64,000 nucleotides of DNA from Burkholderiales bacterium (GTDB taxonomy: Bacteria; Pseudomonadota; Gammaproteobacteria; Burkholderiales; Burkholderiaceae_C), in the NCBI GenBank assembly GCA_025350145.1, contig JANXYH010000102.1, positions 18,681-82,680 on the forward strand, in the 5' to 3' direction. Shown piece after piece: positions 1-8,475 of this stretch. The notes below the pieces were generated by a model. It had not been told where the DNA came from. It saw nothing but the letters and a program-made list of their open reading frames with translations, and did no database searches. A program made the position numbers and the translations under genes. Numbering within the stretch: the stretch's first letter is position 1; every line of letters begins with the position of its first letter.

Positions 1-1
1 C

Positions 2-955
2 GACGTGCACCTGATCCACATGCCGCTGTTCCACACCAATGCGCTGGCCTACTCGGCGCTGGCCACGCTCTGGGCCGGTGGCACGGCGGTGCTGCTGCCG
101 CGCTTCTCGGCCAGCCGCTTCTGGCCGCTGTCGCTCAAGCATGGCTGCACCTGGGGCTCGATGATCCCGTTCTGCATCCGCGCGCTGATGGCCCACGAGG
201 TGCCCGCCGCCCACCCCTACCGGCTCTGGGGCGCCGCCGCCACCGGCCTGCCCACCGACGCGCATTTCCGCGTCCGCAGCATCGGCTGGTGGGGCATGAC
301 CGAGACCATCAGCCACGGCATCGTCACCGACCTGCACCTGCCCAGCCCGGCGCTGAGCATTGGCCGGCCGGCGCCGGAGTACGGCATCGCCATCGTCGAG
401 GACGACAGCCTGCCACTGGCCCAGGCACGCCATGTAGCGCCCGGCGGCCAGGGCCAGTTGCTGGTCCGCGGCCGGCGTGGGCTGTCGCTGTTCCAGGAGT
501 ACCTGGACGCGCCCGAGGCCACCGCCGACAGCTTCACCGAAGACGGCTGGTTCCGCACCGGCGACCAGGTAGAGCTGCTGGAAGAAGGCTCGATCCGCTT
601 CGGCGACCGCAGCAAGGACATGCTCAAGGTCGGCGGCGAGAACGTCGCCGCCTCCGAGGTCGAGCGCGTCATTGCCGCCGTGCCCGGGGTGCAGGAGTGC
701 GCCGTGGTGGCCCGCCCCCACCGCATGCTCGACGAGGTGCCGGTGGCCTTCGTGCTGCCGGTACCGGGGCTGGACGCCGTCGCCAGGGCTGCGCTGAGCC
801 AGCGCATCGACGCTGCCTGCCTGGGCCAGTTGGCCGACTTCAAGCGCCCACGGGCGCTGCGCCTGGTGGACAGCCTGCCGCGCTCGACGCTGGAGAAGGT
901 GGCCAAGGCCGAACTGCGCAGGCTGCTGGCGGCCGAGCCCGAGGCCGCGCCCTGA
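2..955 (+). CDS. AMP-dependent acyl-CoA synthetase, C-terminal part (5' end outside window)
   Basis: This is the C-terminal two thirds of an ANL-superfamily acyl-CoA ligase, which activates a carboxylic acid through an acyl-adenylate and transfers it to CoA. The frame is open to the window edge, so the true start lies upstream; the GTG at position 5 falls inside conserved sequence. Visible family signatures are the adenylation-core motif WWGMTET, the hinge-type sequence GWFRTGD, the FGDRSKDMLKVGGENVAASE block and the C-terminal lysine region STLEKVAKAEL, where the catalytic lysine of the thioester-forming conformation is expected. The substrate cannot be told from sequence. It converges on glpD with only 33 bp between the stop codons. 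The family call is firm. Confidence 0.9.
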   Translation, partial: DVHLIHMPLFHTNALAYSALATLWAGGTAVLLPRFSASRFWPLSLKHGCTWGSMIPFCIRALMAHEVPAAHPYRLWGAAATGLPTDAHFRVRSIGWWGMTETISHGIVTDLHLPSPALSIGRPAPEYGIAIVEDDSLPLAQARHVAPGGQGQLLVRGRRGLSLFQEYLDAPEATADSFTEDGWFRTGDQVELLEEGSIRFGDRSKDMLKVGGENVAASEVERVIAAVPGVQECAVVARPHRMLDEVPVAFVLPVPGLDAVARAALSQRIDAACLGQLADFKRPRALRLVDSLPRSTLEKVAKAELRRLLAAEPEAAP

Positions 956-965
956 GTAAGCGCCG

Positions 966-983
966 ACCGGCCCGCCGGCCGGT
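966..983. terminator. GC-rich hairpin between convergent genes
   Basis: ACCGGCC (966-972) and GGCCGGT (977-983) form a perfect 7-bp stem with a 4-base loop, in the 33-bp gap between the convergent acyl-CoA synthetase and glpD stop codons. There is no T-tract, so it may only be a weak bidirectional terminator or 3'-end stabiliser. Confidence 0.35.
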
Positions 984-988
984 GCGGC

Positions 989-2536
989 TCAGGCCGCCCA
1001 GTTCGATTCGCACCAGGCCGCCACCGCAGCGCGCTGCGCCGGCTCCAGGTGCAGGCCGAGCTTGCTGCGTCGCCACAGCACGTCGTCGGCGGTCAGCGCC
1101 CATTCATGGCGGTGCAGGTAGTGCAACTCGGCCTCGTGCAGGCCGGGGGCGACCTGCGGGCCGAGGCTGTCGTCGGCCGCGCCCTGCAGCAGCAGGCTGA
1201 TGCGCCCGCCATAGGCGCGGGCCAGGCGCCGGGTCAGCGCGGCGGGCCACTGCGGGTGCTGCTGGCCGAGCGCGGCGACGAAGCGCTCGAAGTCGGCGTC
1301 GGGTCGGTTTGGCCGGCCGATCCAGGCCTGCAGGTCAGCGCCGGGCAACAGGGCCGTGCCGGTCCAGGCCGACCGGCTCTGCGCCGCCGCGCCGCCGCCG
1401 CCAGGCAGGCTGGGCAGCAGCAGGTCGGCGGCTTCCTCGGCGAGCTTGCGGAAGGTGGTGATCTTGCCGCCCCAGACCGACAGCAGCGGCGCGGCGCTGG
1501 TGTCGAGTTCGAGCGCATAGTCGCGCGTCAACGCGGCGGCGCTGCCCGATTCGTCGTCGAGCAGCGGTCGGACGCCGGCATACGACCAGACCACATCGGC
1601 CGGCCGCACCGGCTTGGCGAAATAGCGGCTGGCCTGGGCGCAGAGGTAGTCGGTCTCCTCGGGGCTGATGCGGGCCGCGCCGATCCGGCCCTGGACTTCG
1701 ACATCGGTGGTGCCGATCAGGGTGAAGCGGCCCTCGTAGGGGATGGCGAAGGTGATGCGCTGGTCGGCGTTCTGGAAGATGTAGGCGTGGGCATGCTCGA
1801 ACAGTGCCGGCACGACGATGTGGCTGCCCTTGACCAGGCGCAAGGTCCGGGCCTGCGGCAGGTGGGCGCATTCGCTGAGGAACTGCGCCGCCCACGGTCC
1901 GGCGGCGTTGACCAGGGCCCTGGCGCGCAGGTCCAGACGCCGTCCGCCGGCCTGCGCCAGGCTGACCTGCCAGCCGTCGCTGCCGCGCTGGGCATCGACG
2001 CAGGCCCAGCGCGTCAGCACGCTGGCGCCGCGCGCGGCGGCATCGACCGCGTTCAGCACCACCAGCCGGGCGTCGTCGACCCAGCCGTCGGAATAGACGA
2101 AACCCTTGCGGAAGATCTTCTGCAGCGGCCCGCCGGCAGCATGGCGCCGCAGGTCGATGGTGCGCGAGCCCGGCAGCAGCTCGCGCCGTGCCAGGTGGTC
2201 ATAGAGGAACAATCCGATGCGCACCATCCACACCGGCCGCATGCCCGGGTCGTGCGGCATCACGAAGCGCAGCGGGCGGATCAGGTGCGGGGCGCTGCGC
2301 AGCAGCACCTCGCGTTCGCCCAGCGCCTTGCGCACCAGCGCGAACTCGAAATGCTCCAGGTAGCGCAGCCCGCCATGGATCAGTTTGGTCGAGGCCGACG
2401 AGGTGTGCGAGGCCAGGTCGTCCTGCTCGCACAGCACCACCTTCAGCCCGCGCCCGGCCAGGTCGCGGGCAATGCCGGTGCCGTTGATGCCGCCGCCGAC
2501 GACCAGCACATCGCAGTCGCTGGGCAGGGTGTTCAC
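989..2536 (-). CDS. glpD: FAD-dependent glycerol-3-phosphate dehydrogenase
   Basis: Membrane-associated aerobic glycerol-3-phosphate dehydrogenase: oxidises sn-glycerol 3-phosphate to dihydroxyacetone phosphate and passes electrons to quinone. The 515-residue protein has the usual family length. The N-terminal dinucleotide-binding fold carries GGGINGTG (residues 14-21), followed by the FAD-dependent G3PDH signature around STKLIHGGLRYLEHFEF. The DAO-type core and the C-terminal helical domain (DEAELHY-like HEAELHYLHRHE region) are complete. The start is GTG at 2536; it overlaps the stop of the upstream 146-residue gene by four bases (GTGA), so translation is probably coupled. No glycerol kinase or facilitator gene is visible next to it. 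Confidence 0.95.
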   Translation of the reverse strand: MNTLPSDCDVLVVGGGINGTGIARDLAGRGLKVVLCEQDDLASHTSSASTKLIHGGLRYLEHFEFALVRKALGEREVLLRSAPHLIRPLRFVMPHDPGMRPVWMVRIGLFLYDHLARRELLPGSRTIDLRRHAAGGPLQKIFRKGFVYSDGWVDDARLVVLNAVDAAARGASVLTRWACVDAQRGSDGWQVSLAQAGGRRLDLRARALVNAAGPWAAQFLSECAHLPQARTLRLVKGSHIVVPALFEHAHAYIFQNADQRITFAIPYEGRFTLIGTTDVEVQGRIGAARISPEETDYLCAQASRYFAKPVRPADVVWSYAGVRPLLDDESGSAAALTRDYALELDTSAAPLLSVWGGKITTFRKLAEEAADLLLPSLPGGGGAAAQSRSAWTGTALLPGADLQAWIGRPNRPDADFERFVAALGQQHPQWPAALTRRLARAYGGRISLLLQGAADDSLGPQVAPGLHEAELHYLHRHEWALTADDVLWRRSKLGLHLEPAQRAAVAAWCESNWAA

Positions 2537-2973
2537 GGCGGCAGCGCCTCTTCGGCCTCGATCAGCAGGGCCAGCCGCGCTGCCCCGCCCAGGCCACTGA
2601 GGGCGCGGATGCGCAGCCCCTGGCCTGGCGCCAGCTCACGCCGGCAGTGGTAATCCAGGCTGTCGCTGGCGCCCGGGCAGGCGGCGGCCACGCGCCGTGA
2701 CCATTCGCGCACGCCGTCCAGTTCCACCGTCAGGGCCAGCCACGGCGCAGGCGCAGCCGCACTGGCGCGGACCAGCAGTCGGACATCGATCTCGAACACC
2801 CGCCGCCCGTCCAGACAGGCGGGGATGTGCAGGCTGGCGATGTCGGCATGGGCCGATTCGGCGCGCCAGCGTTCGGGCCGCGGTGTGCCGGCCACAGCCG
2901 CAGGGGCGGCCTTGGTTTCAAGCCTGGCCCGCGATCCAGCGCGGCTAAGGCCAGGGCGTGGCGATCTGGCCAT
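2533..2973 (-). CDS. Hypothetical protein translationally coupled to glpD
   Basis: A 146-residue protein I do not recognise. The N-terminal 30 residues are rich in Arg, Pro and Ala and probably disordered. Residues about 45-140 alternate hydrophobic and polar positions (IPACLDGRRVFEIDVRLLV, WLALTVELDG) like a small beta-rich domain. It has no signal peptide or membrane segment. Its stop overlaps the glpD GTG start (GTGA), which argues that it is a real gene expressed with glpD. A structural or regulatory role near glycerol-3-phosphate metabolism is possible but unsupported. Confidence 0.55.
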   Translation of the reverse strand: MARSPRPGLSRAGSRARLETKAAPAAVAGTPRPERWRAESAHADIASLHIPACLDGRRVFEIDVRLLVRASAAAPAPWLALTVELDGVREWSRRVAAACPGASDSLDYHCRRELAPGQGLRIRALSGLGGAARLALLIEAEEALPP

Positions 2974-3098
2974 GGGCTAGCTCGGCAGCGGCGCGGCCAG
3001 GCCCGACCCACCGGGCGAGCTGAGGACGGCGTTGGCCTGGGGCATGGCGGCGATTGTCCGGCGGCGGCCAGGGCAGGGTGTCGCCTGCGCGTCCCGGC

Positions 3099-3995
3099 TC
3101 AGCCCCTGCCCGGCCGGATCAGGGCCAGGCTGAGGGCGCTGACGCAGCAGGCCATCGCCGCCCACTGGTGGGGCCCCAACGGCTCGGCGTGGACGATGGC
3201 GCCGGCGACCATGGCCACCACCGGCACCAGGATCGACGACAGGCCGGCAAGGTTGGTCGGCAGCAGGCCGACGATAGAGAACCAGCACAGGTTGCCCAGG
3301 CACATCGGCACCAGCATGATGTAGGCGATCACGGCGATCGAACCGGCGCTGGGCACAAACCATTGGTGGTCGCCGAGCAGCCAGGCGCCGACAACCACCG
3401 GGACCGATCCCAGCAGCAGTTGCCAGCCGGCCAGCACGGCGGCCGGCACGGCGATAGGCCGGTGTTTGAGGACCAGCGTGCCCACCGCCCAGCCCAGGCC
3501 CGAGAGCAGCCCCAGCGCCAGCCCGGCCGGGGCATGGGCGTAGGTGCCCAGGTTCTGCCATGCCAGCAGCAGCACGCCGACGCCAGCCAGCGCAATCGCC
3601 AGCCACAGCCGGGTGCCCAGGCGTTGGCGCAGCACCGCCCAGCTCAGCAGGGCGGCCCACAGCGGCATGGTGAAGCCCAACACCGCCGACTGACCCGACG
3701 GGATCAGCACCGCAGCGTAGGTGCTGGCGACGTTCCAGACAGAGAGGTAGGCGAAGGTGGCCAGGGCGACGCGCCGCCAGTGCCGGCGCGGGATCGTCAG
3801 CGCCTGGCCGCGGCGCCAGGCATAGAACAGCAGCACCGCGCCGGCGGAGGGCATGGCGATGGCGCGGAAGGTCCAGACCGAGACCTCACGCACCGCGTAG
3901 GCAAACAGCGGCCAGTTGGTGCCCCAGACCAGGGTTAGCACTGCCAGCAGCACCAGGGCGCGGCGGGGAATTGTGGCCTCGGCGGGCAGGTTCAT
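3099..3995 (-). CDS. EamA/DMT-superfamily transporter
   Basis: An integral membrane carrier of the drug/metabolite transporter superfamily, 298 residues, the usual size for the ten-helix members with two EamA repeats. Hydrophobic segments run from residue 13 (ALVLLAVLTLVWGTNWPLF) to the last helix before LIRPGRG. The first repeat starts with the typical W-G-T-N-W/F motif of the family. The second half contains HAEPLGPHQW, matching the E-x-(L/P) turn before the final helices. The substrate is unknown; members export amino acids, purines or other metabolites. It is separated by 125 bp from the gene downstream and has its own start ATG at 3995. Confidence 0.88.
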   Translation of the reverse strand: MNLPAEATIPRRALVLLAVLTLVWGTNWPLFAYAVREVSVWTFRAIAMPSAGAVLLFYAWRRGQALTIPRRHWRRVALATFAYLSVWNVASTYAAVLIPSGQSAVLGFTMPLWAALLSWAVLRQRLGTRLWLAIALAGVGVLLLAWQNLGTYAHAPAGLALGLLSGLGWAVGTLVLKHRPIAVPAAVLAGWQLLLGSVPVVVGAWLLGDHQWFVPSAGSIAVIAYIMLVPMCLGNLCWFSIVGLLPTNLAGLSSILVPVVAMVAGAIVHAEPLGPHQWAAMACCVSALSLALIRPGRG

Positions 3996-4403
3996 GGCAG
4001 GCGGGGCAAGGTTGGCGGGACAGCGTGCGGGGGTTCAGCGGCGGGTTCGGTGGACGTGGCAGGCACATCCCAGCGCGGTCCCTGCAAACCGGGCAGCCAC
4101 CGGGACGCGCCCGGCCACAAGACGAGGATGTCGCGCATCAAGCGGCTGCCGGTGTTGTGGTCCAACGCGAATGAGAAGCCCGTTATGCGCTGCGCAGCAG
4201 CTTCGAGCTGATTGTCCCAATATTCGCAACAAGCTTTTCAGAATCGATTTTCCACCTGCGGTAGCGCACCACCTTGGCCGGCTGAGGCTCGTCCCTGCTG
4301 AAGACGCCCGAAGACAGCGCGACGTTCACGGTTTCGCACTGAGGCGCAGGATTTTCCTTGAGCGGGGCGGCACAAAAGGGTATTCTGGTCATGCTGACTA
4401 GAA
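3996..4403. other. 408-bp intergenic region before the toxin-antitoxin pair
   Basis: No convincing gene. Bases about 4190-4260 are visibly richer in A+T than the surroundings, and short open frames exist on both strands, but none resembles a family I know or has a good ribosome site. The region must carry the divergent promoters of the EamA gene and of the Phd/VapC pair. It could also hold remnants of a transferred segment, which would fit an adjacent toxin-antitoxin module. Confidence 0.4.
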
Positions 4404-4703
4404 ATGAGGACTATGGACAAGATCACCAAATCACCGACGACGGGCCTTGCGGGGCATTGGGCGTTGCAGGACGCCAAGGCGCGGTTCAGCGAGCTGGTTC
4501 GCCGCGTTCGCAGCGAAGGCCCTCAACACGTCACCGTACACGGGCGCGACGAAGTCGTTGTGATCGCGGCGCAGGAGTTTCGGCGCTTGCGGGGCGATCA
4601 GAGCGGGCTCTGTCTCGTGGAGGCGATGCAGTCATCGCCGCACCGCGACATCGAGCTTGCGGTGCCACGCGCACCGATGCCAGTGCGGGACGTGGCGCTG
4701 TGA
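4404..4703 (+). CDS. Phd/YefM-family antitoxin
   Basis: Antitoxin of a type II toxin-antitoxin module, 99 residues. The sequence WALQDAKARFSELVRR is the typical N-terminal Phd/YefM segment that binds operator DNA. VTVHGRDEVVVIAAQEFRRL continues the fold, and the variable C-terminal tail should bind the toxin. An ATG at 4413 is an alternative start. Its stop overlaps the GTG start of the PIN-domain toxin (GTGA), the standard arrangement for co-translated antitoxin and toxin. By family analogy the pair should repress its own promoter through this protein. Confidence 0.85.
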   Translation: MRTMDKITKSPTTGLAGHWALQDAKARFSELVRRVRSEGPQHVTVHGRDEVVVIAAQEFRRLRGDQSGLCLVEAMQSSPHRDIELAVPRAPMPVRDVAL

Positions 4704-5140
4704 CCGGCTGGCTTCTCGACACCAACGTCATTTCGGAACTGCGTCGCCCGCATGCGGACAGGAGCGTGGTGGCATTCGTCGCGTCGCAGGCGCTGGAATC
4801 GCTGTTCATCAGCGCGGTAACGCTGGCCGAAATTCGATTCGGCATCGAACTCGTCGCAGACGCGACCCGGCGCGCCGACCTGAGGGACTGGTTGACGAAC
4901 AAGGTTCGGCCGATGTTCGAGCAGCGCGTGCTGCCAGTCTCTGAAGATGTCATGCTGAAGTGGCGGCTGATGGTCGAAGAGGGCCGCAAAGCCGGCCACA
5001 CTTTTTCGCAACCTGACCTCATCATCGCCGCCACAGGCGCCCACCATGGGCTGATCGTCGTGACACGCGATGTGTCGGACTTTGAGCGCGCCAGGGTTCC
5101 AATCCTGAATCCCTGGACCTTCGCGGCGGGCCGGAGCTGA
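4700..5140 (+). CDS. vapC: PIN-domain toxin, VapC/FitB family
   Basis: Ribonuclease toxin of a type II toxin-antitoxin pair, 146 residues. PIN-domain acidic residues are in place: D7 in LLDTNVISELRRP, E44 in TLAEIRFG, D106 in SQPDLIIAA and D124 in VTRDVSDF. Together they should bind the Mg2+ or Mn2+ used to cut RNA. The ISELRRP stretch and overall spacing are closest to the FitB-like branch of VapC. The start is GTG at 4700, overlapping the antitoxin stop by four bases; a longer upstream reading would run antisense-free through the antitoxin gene and is not credible. No residue loss is seen, so the toxin looks active. Confidence 0.88.
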   Translation: MTGWLLDTNVISELRRPHADRSVVAFVASQALESLFISAVTLAEIRFGIELVADATRRADLRDWLTNKVRPMFEQRVLPVSEDVMLKWRLMVEEGRKAGHTFSQPDLIIAATGAHHGLIVVTRDVSDFERARVPILNPWTFAAGRS

Positions 5141-5261
5141 GCAGAATTTCTGTCACGCAGAAATGGCGCCGCAAATCTGCACGGCGCGACAAGTAGCGAC
5201 TCCGGCCGTCAAGCCTGGCCGAGGAAGGCTGGGCGAATAAGCGTTTTCGACGGTCAGGAAG

Positions 5262-6647
5262 TCAGTGCGCCGCAGCCGCTGAGGCCGCGTTTGCCATCAA
5301 CGCCCTCAGGTCCGCCGCCCCGGCCACGCCCCACAGCGCGGCGATCAGGCTGGTGCTGCGTTCGGTGCCCAGCACCGGGTCGGCCAGGCCGTGGAATTTG
5401 GCCTCGAGGTCGGTGTCGCGCATCGGCCGTTGCAGCGAGCCGATGGCGTGTTCGACGTGGACATGTTCGCGGCGGCCGTCGTGCAGCACGGCGGTCATGT
5501 CGACGGCGGCCTCGTCGATGCTGGGGTCGACGCTGGCGACGACCTGGCGGCGCAGGGCGACGAGGTCGGGGCGGGTGACGATGGCGTCGGCGAATTCGGC
5601 TTCGCCGGCCTGGCCGAAGACCAGGCCGGCGGCGCAGCCGTGGTAGACGCTGAATTTGGCCGCCAGGCCGTCGGCGGGCTCTTTTTTGCCGGTGAGTTCG
5701 AGCACCAGCGAGTGCACTTTGAGCTCGATCCGTTCGACCTGCTCGGGCCGCACGCCTCGCGCGCGCAACTGGGTGGCGGCGTCAATCGCCGGGTGGATGA
5801 CGATGCCGCAGGCGAAGGGTTTGTAGGTGTTGGCGCTGATCTCGAATTGCTGGCCCAGGTTGACGGTGGCCTGCGCCCAGTCGACCTTGGTCGAGAAGAC
5901 CTGGAGCAGGCCACGCGGGGCTTCCAGGGCGCGGGCGCTGGCGGTGTAACCGTGGCGGGCCATCAGCGCCGCCATCAGCCCGGCGCGGGCGGCTGCGCCG
6001 GGGTGCAGCGGCTTGGTCATGGTGCCGAACTGCTCGCGCAGCCCGACCGGCTGCGATGCGGCGATGCCCAACGCCATGGTCGATTGCTGCACGTCCAGGC
6101 CGAGCAGCCGGGCGCAGGCGGCGGCGGCGCCGAGCATGCCGGTCGAGCCGGTGATGTGCCAGCCGCGGTCGTAATGCTCGGGGTAGACGGCGTTGCCGAT
6201 GCGGCAGGACACGTCCACCCCCAGCACCAGCGCGTCCATCAGTTGCCGGCCGCTGGCGCCGCAGTGCTCGGCCAGTGCCAGCGCCGCGCTGGCGACCGGG
6301 CCGGCGGGGTGGATGATGGTGCGCAAATGGGTGTCGTCGAAGTCGAAGGTGTGCGAGGCGATGCCGTTGAGCAGCGCGGCGCTGGCCATGTCGACCCGCT
6401 CGGCGCGGCCCAGCAGTTGCGCCTGCGGCGCCGGCTGCAGCATTTGCACCGCCGCCAGCGCGGCCTCGACCGCCTCATGCCGGGCCGCACCGACGGCGCA
6501 GCCGAACCAGTTCAGGAAGGTGCGGTGGGCTTCATGTTCGACCGCGTCGCTCCAGCCTCGGCTGGGGTGCTGGGCGACGAATTCGGCCAGGGCACGGGTG
6601 ATGGCGGGGGCGTCGGTGACGGCATTGACGGCGGTGTTGTGGGCCAT
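5262..6647 (-). CDS. MmgE/PrpD-family protein
   Basis: A 461-residue member of the MmgE/PrpD superfamily, whose characterised members are 2-methylcitrate dehydratase, cis-aconitate decarboxylase and related enzymes acting on polycarboxylic acids. The helical N-terminal domain contains the typical SHTFDFDDTH segment and HPAGPVASAALALAE. The C-terminal lid domain follows from about residue 275 (YKPFACGIVIHPAIDA). The ATG at 6647 is chosen because the extra 34 codons upstream look non-coding and overlap the preceding gene. It lies 25 bp after a Bug receptor gene on the same strand. A role on a carboxylic acid imported with that receptor is an inference. Confidence 0.88.
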   Translation of the reverse strand: MAHNTAVNAVTDAPAITRALAEFVAQHPSRGWSDAVEHEAHRTFLNWFGCAVGAARHEAVEAALAAVQMLQPAPQAQLLGRAERVDMASAALLNGIASHTFDFDDTHLRTIIHPAGPVASAALALAEHCGASGRQLMDALVLGVDVSCRIGNAVYPEHYDRGWHITGSTGMLGAAAACARLLGLDVQQSTMALGIAASQPVGLREQFGTMTKPLHPGAAARAGLMAALMARHGYTASARALEAPRGLLQVFSTKVDWAQATVNLGQQFEISANTYKPFACGIVIHPAIDAATQLRARGVRPEQVERIELKVHSLVLELTGKKEPADGLAAKFSVYHGCAAGLVFGQAGEAEFADAIVTRPDLVALRRQVVASVDPSIDEAAVDMTAVLHDGRREHVHVEHAIGSLQRPMRDTDLEAKFHGLADPVLGTERSTSLIAALWGVAGAADLRALMANAASAAAAH

Positions 6648-6672
6648 GTTTGAGCGCAGGGGCTGGGTGGGG

Positions 6673-7647
6673 TCAGGTGTCGAGATCGATCTTGCGGGCG
6701 CGGGCAATCTGGGTCCAGCGTGCGATGTCGCGGCGGATGAAGGCGGCAAAGGCCTCGGGCGTCATGGCCTGTGGTTCGACCGCCTCGGCCGCCAGACGTT
6801 CGCGCAGGTCGGGCCCGGTCAGGACCGCGTTCAAGCTGTCGTTGAGCGTCTTGAGCACCGGCGCGGGCAGCCCGGCCGGGCCGACCACGCCGTACCACTG
6901 GACCGCGTCGAAACCGGCGTAGCCGGATTCGACCAGGGTCGGCACCTCTTTGAGCAGCGGGTGCCGCGCCGTGCCCGTGACCGCCAGCGCCCGCACCCGG
7001 CCCGAGCGCAGGTGCGGCAGCGCCGCCGCCAGGCCCGGGCACATCGCCTGAGTCTGGCCGCCGAGCAGGTCGTTGAAGGCCGGGGCGATGCCACGGTAGG
7101 GGATGTGCACGGCGAAGCTGTCGCTGGCCTGCTTGAACAGCTCCATCGTCAGGTGGGTCAACGAGCCCTGGCCGGCCGAGCCATAGCTGACCTTGCCGGG
7201 ATTGCGCCGCAGGTAGTCGACAAATTGCGCCAGCGTCTGCACCGGCAGGCCGGCGTTGACGACCAGCACATTGGGCGTGGCGCCGATCATGCCCACAGGC
7301 GTGAAGTCTTTCAGCGCGTCGTAGGGCAGCTTGCTGCGCGTGGCCGGGCTGGTGCCATGGGTGGCGACGTAGCCCTGCAGCAGGGTGTAGCCGTCGGCCG
7401 GCGCCTTGGCGGTGGTCTGGCAGGCAATCGCGCCGCCGCCGCCGCCGAGGTTGTCGACCACAAAGACCTGGCCGAGCTGGCGCGACCAGCGCTCGGTGAC
7501 GGTGCGCCCGATCAGGTCGCTGCCACCACCGGCGGCCACCGGCACGATGTAGCGCAAGGGGCGGCTGGGGAAGGCGGACTGGGCCTGGACGTCGGCCGCC
7601 AGCCAGGGCGCCAGCGGCAGGGCGGTGAGTAGGGCGCGGCGTTGCAT
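6673..7647 (-). CDS. Bug-family tripartite tricarboxylate transporter receptor
   Basis: Periplasmic solute-binding protein of the Bug family (TctC-like), 324 residues, which captures carboxylates or related small molecules. The N-terminal signal peptide is MQRRALLTALPLAPWLAADVQAQ, with cleavage likely after AQA or AQ. Mature-chain landmarks are RYIVPVAAGGGSDLIGR, ADGYTLLQG, YGSAGQGSLTHL and VHIPYRG. No TctA/TctB membrane genes are nearby, which is common for this strongly amplified family in Burkholderiales. It sits between the ModA-like gene and the MmgE/PrpD gene, probably in one transcript. Confidence 0.92.
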   Translation of the reverse strand: MQRRALLTALPLAPWLAADVQAQSAFPSRPLRYIVPVAAGGGSDLIGRTVTERWSRQLGQVFVVDNLGGGGGAIACQTTAKAPADGYTLLQGYVATHGTSPATRSKLPYDALKDFTPVGMIGATPNVLVVNAGLPVQTLAQFVDYLRRNPGKVSYGSAGQGSLTHLTMELFKQASDSFAVHIPYRGIAPAFNDLLGGQTQAMCPGLAAALPHLRSGRVRALAVTGTARHPLLKEVPTLVESGYAGFDAVQWYGVVGPAGLPAPVLKTLNDSLNAVLTGPDLRERLAAEAVEPQAMTPEAFAAFIRRDIARWTQIARARKIDLDT

Positions 7648-7740
7648 GGGGTGCTGGAGGATGGCGGTAGGCGCTGTGGCTTGGGGTTGCGGTCGGGTGT
7701 TGCGATCAGGAGGCGCGGACTGACGACGACCAATCGCCGC

Positions 7741-8475
7741 TCAGTCCAGCGCCTCGAACCCGGCGTCGGCGCGCAGCCCGGCCGAGGCTGGCCCGCAGAG
7801 CAGTGCGACCACCTGCGCCGCCAGGGCCGGGTCGCTGGCGTCGCGGCCGACGGCGGCACTGTAGAGCGTGGCCAGTTCGAACGCTGCGGGCAGCGCGCCG
7901 GCCAGGGCCACGCCGGGGCTGTAGAGAATCTCGCTGACCTGGGTGCAGCCGATGGCGCCCGGCGCGCCCGCTGCCGCCATGGCCTGCATCGCGGCGGCGC
8001 CGTTGGGGTGGCTGCGAAAGCGTGGCGCCAGCGTGTCGTGGATGCCGAGCCGGCGCAGCACCTGGACGAAGTGGATGCCGGCGGTGGCGCGCTCGGGGTC
8101 GGGGAAGTAGATCGCCTCGGCCGCCAGCAGGGCCGCCTTCAGCGCCTCGGGCGTGGCCAGGTCGGGCAGCGGCTGAGCGGCCAGCACCGCCACCCCGGTC
8201 TTGACCCGGCCCAGCGGCGCGCACCGGTCGGCCCGTACCTGTCCGCCGTCGGCCAAGGTCTGGAGCATGGCCTGGGTGCTGACCATCAGGTCGCAGGCGG
8301 CGCCGGCCAGCAGCCATTCGCGGACCGCACCGACGGCGCCGAAGCGGCCCTCGACGCGCGCGCCACAGTCGCTGGCGATGCGCTGCGCCAGCGCCGCGAA
8401 CAGGCCCTTGGCGGCGCCAGCGCTCAGCACCTGCAGCGGTTGCAGCGGCTTCAGCAGCAGCGGCGGCGCGGTCAT
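7741..8475 (-). CDS. ModA-like substrate-binding-domain protein without signal peptide
   Basis: A 244-residue type 2 periplasmic-binding-fold protein resembling the molybdate-binding ModA group: LQVLSAGAAKGLFAALAQRI near the start, CDLMVSTQAMLQTLADGG and VKTGVAVLAAQPLPDLATPEALKAALL in the middle, and a C-terminal AFELATLYSAAVG region. ModA proteins are normally exported, but no signal peptide precedes the fold here. The ATG at 8475 overlaps the stop of the molybdenum hydroxylase large-subunit gene (ATGA), so the protein should be made together with that enzyme. It might be a cytoplasmic ligand sensor or molybdate/cofactor helper, or a receptor that lost export. The fold is fairly sure, the role is not. 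Confidence 0.75.
   Translation of the reverse strand: MTAPPLLLKPLQPLQVLSAGAAKGLFAALAQRIASDCGARVEGRFGAVGAVREWLLAGAACDLMVSTQAMLQTLADGGQVRADRCAPLGRVKTGVAVLAAQPLPDLATPEALKAALLAAEAIYFPDPERATAGIHFVQVLRRLGIHDTLAPRFRSHPNGAAAMQAMAAAGAPGAIGCTQVSEILYSPGVALAGALPAAFELATLYSAAVGRDASDPALAAQVVALLCGPASAGLRADAGFEALD

Noticed and set aside
1049..2653. Long open frame on the plus strand opposite glpD
   Set aside because: It lies exactly antisense to a well-supported gene, has low-complexity Arg/Ala/Gln-rich translation and no recognisable family; such frames are expected in sequence this G+C-rich.
4183..4392. 69-codon minus-strand open frame before the Phd/VapC pair
   Set aside because: Slightly A+T-rich but no family match, ribosome site or conserved overlap; left as intergenic.
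5391..6653. 420-codon open frame opposite the MmgE/PrpD gene
   Set aside because: Shadow of the real gene; the translation is Gly/Val/Asp-rich without domain signatures.
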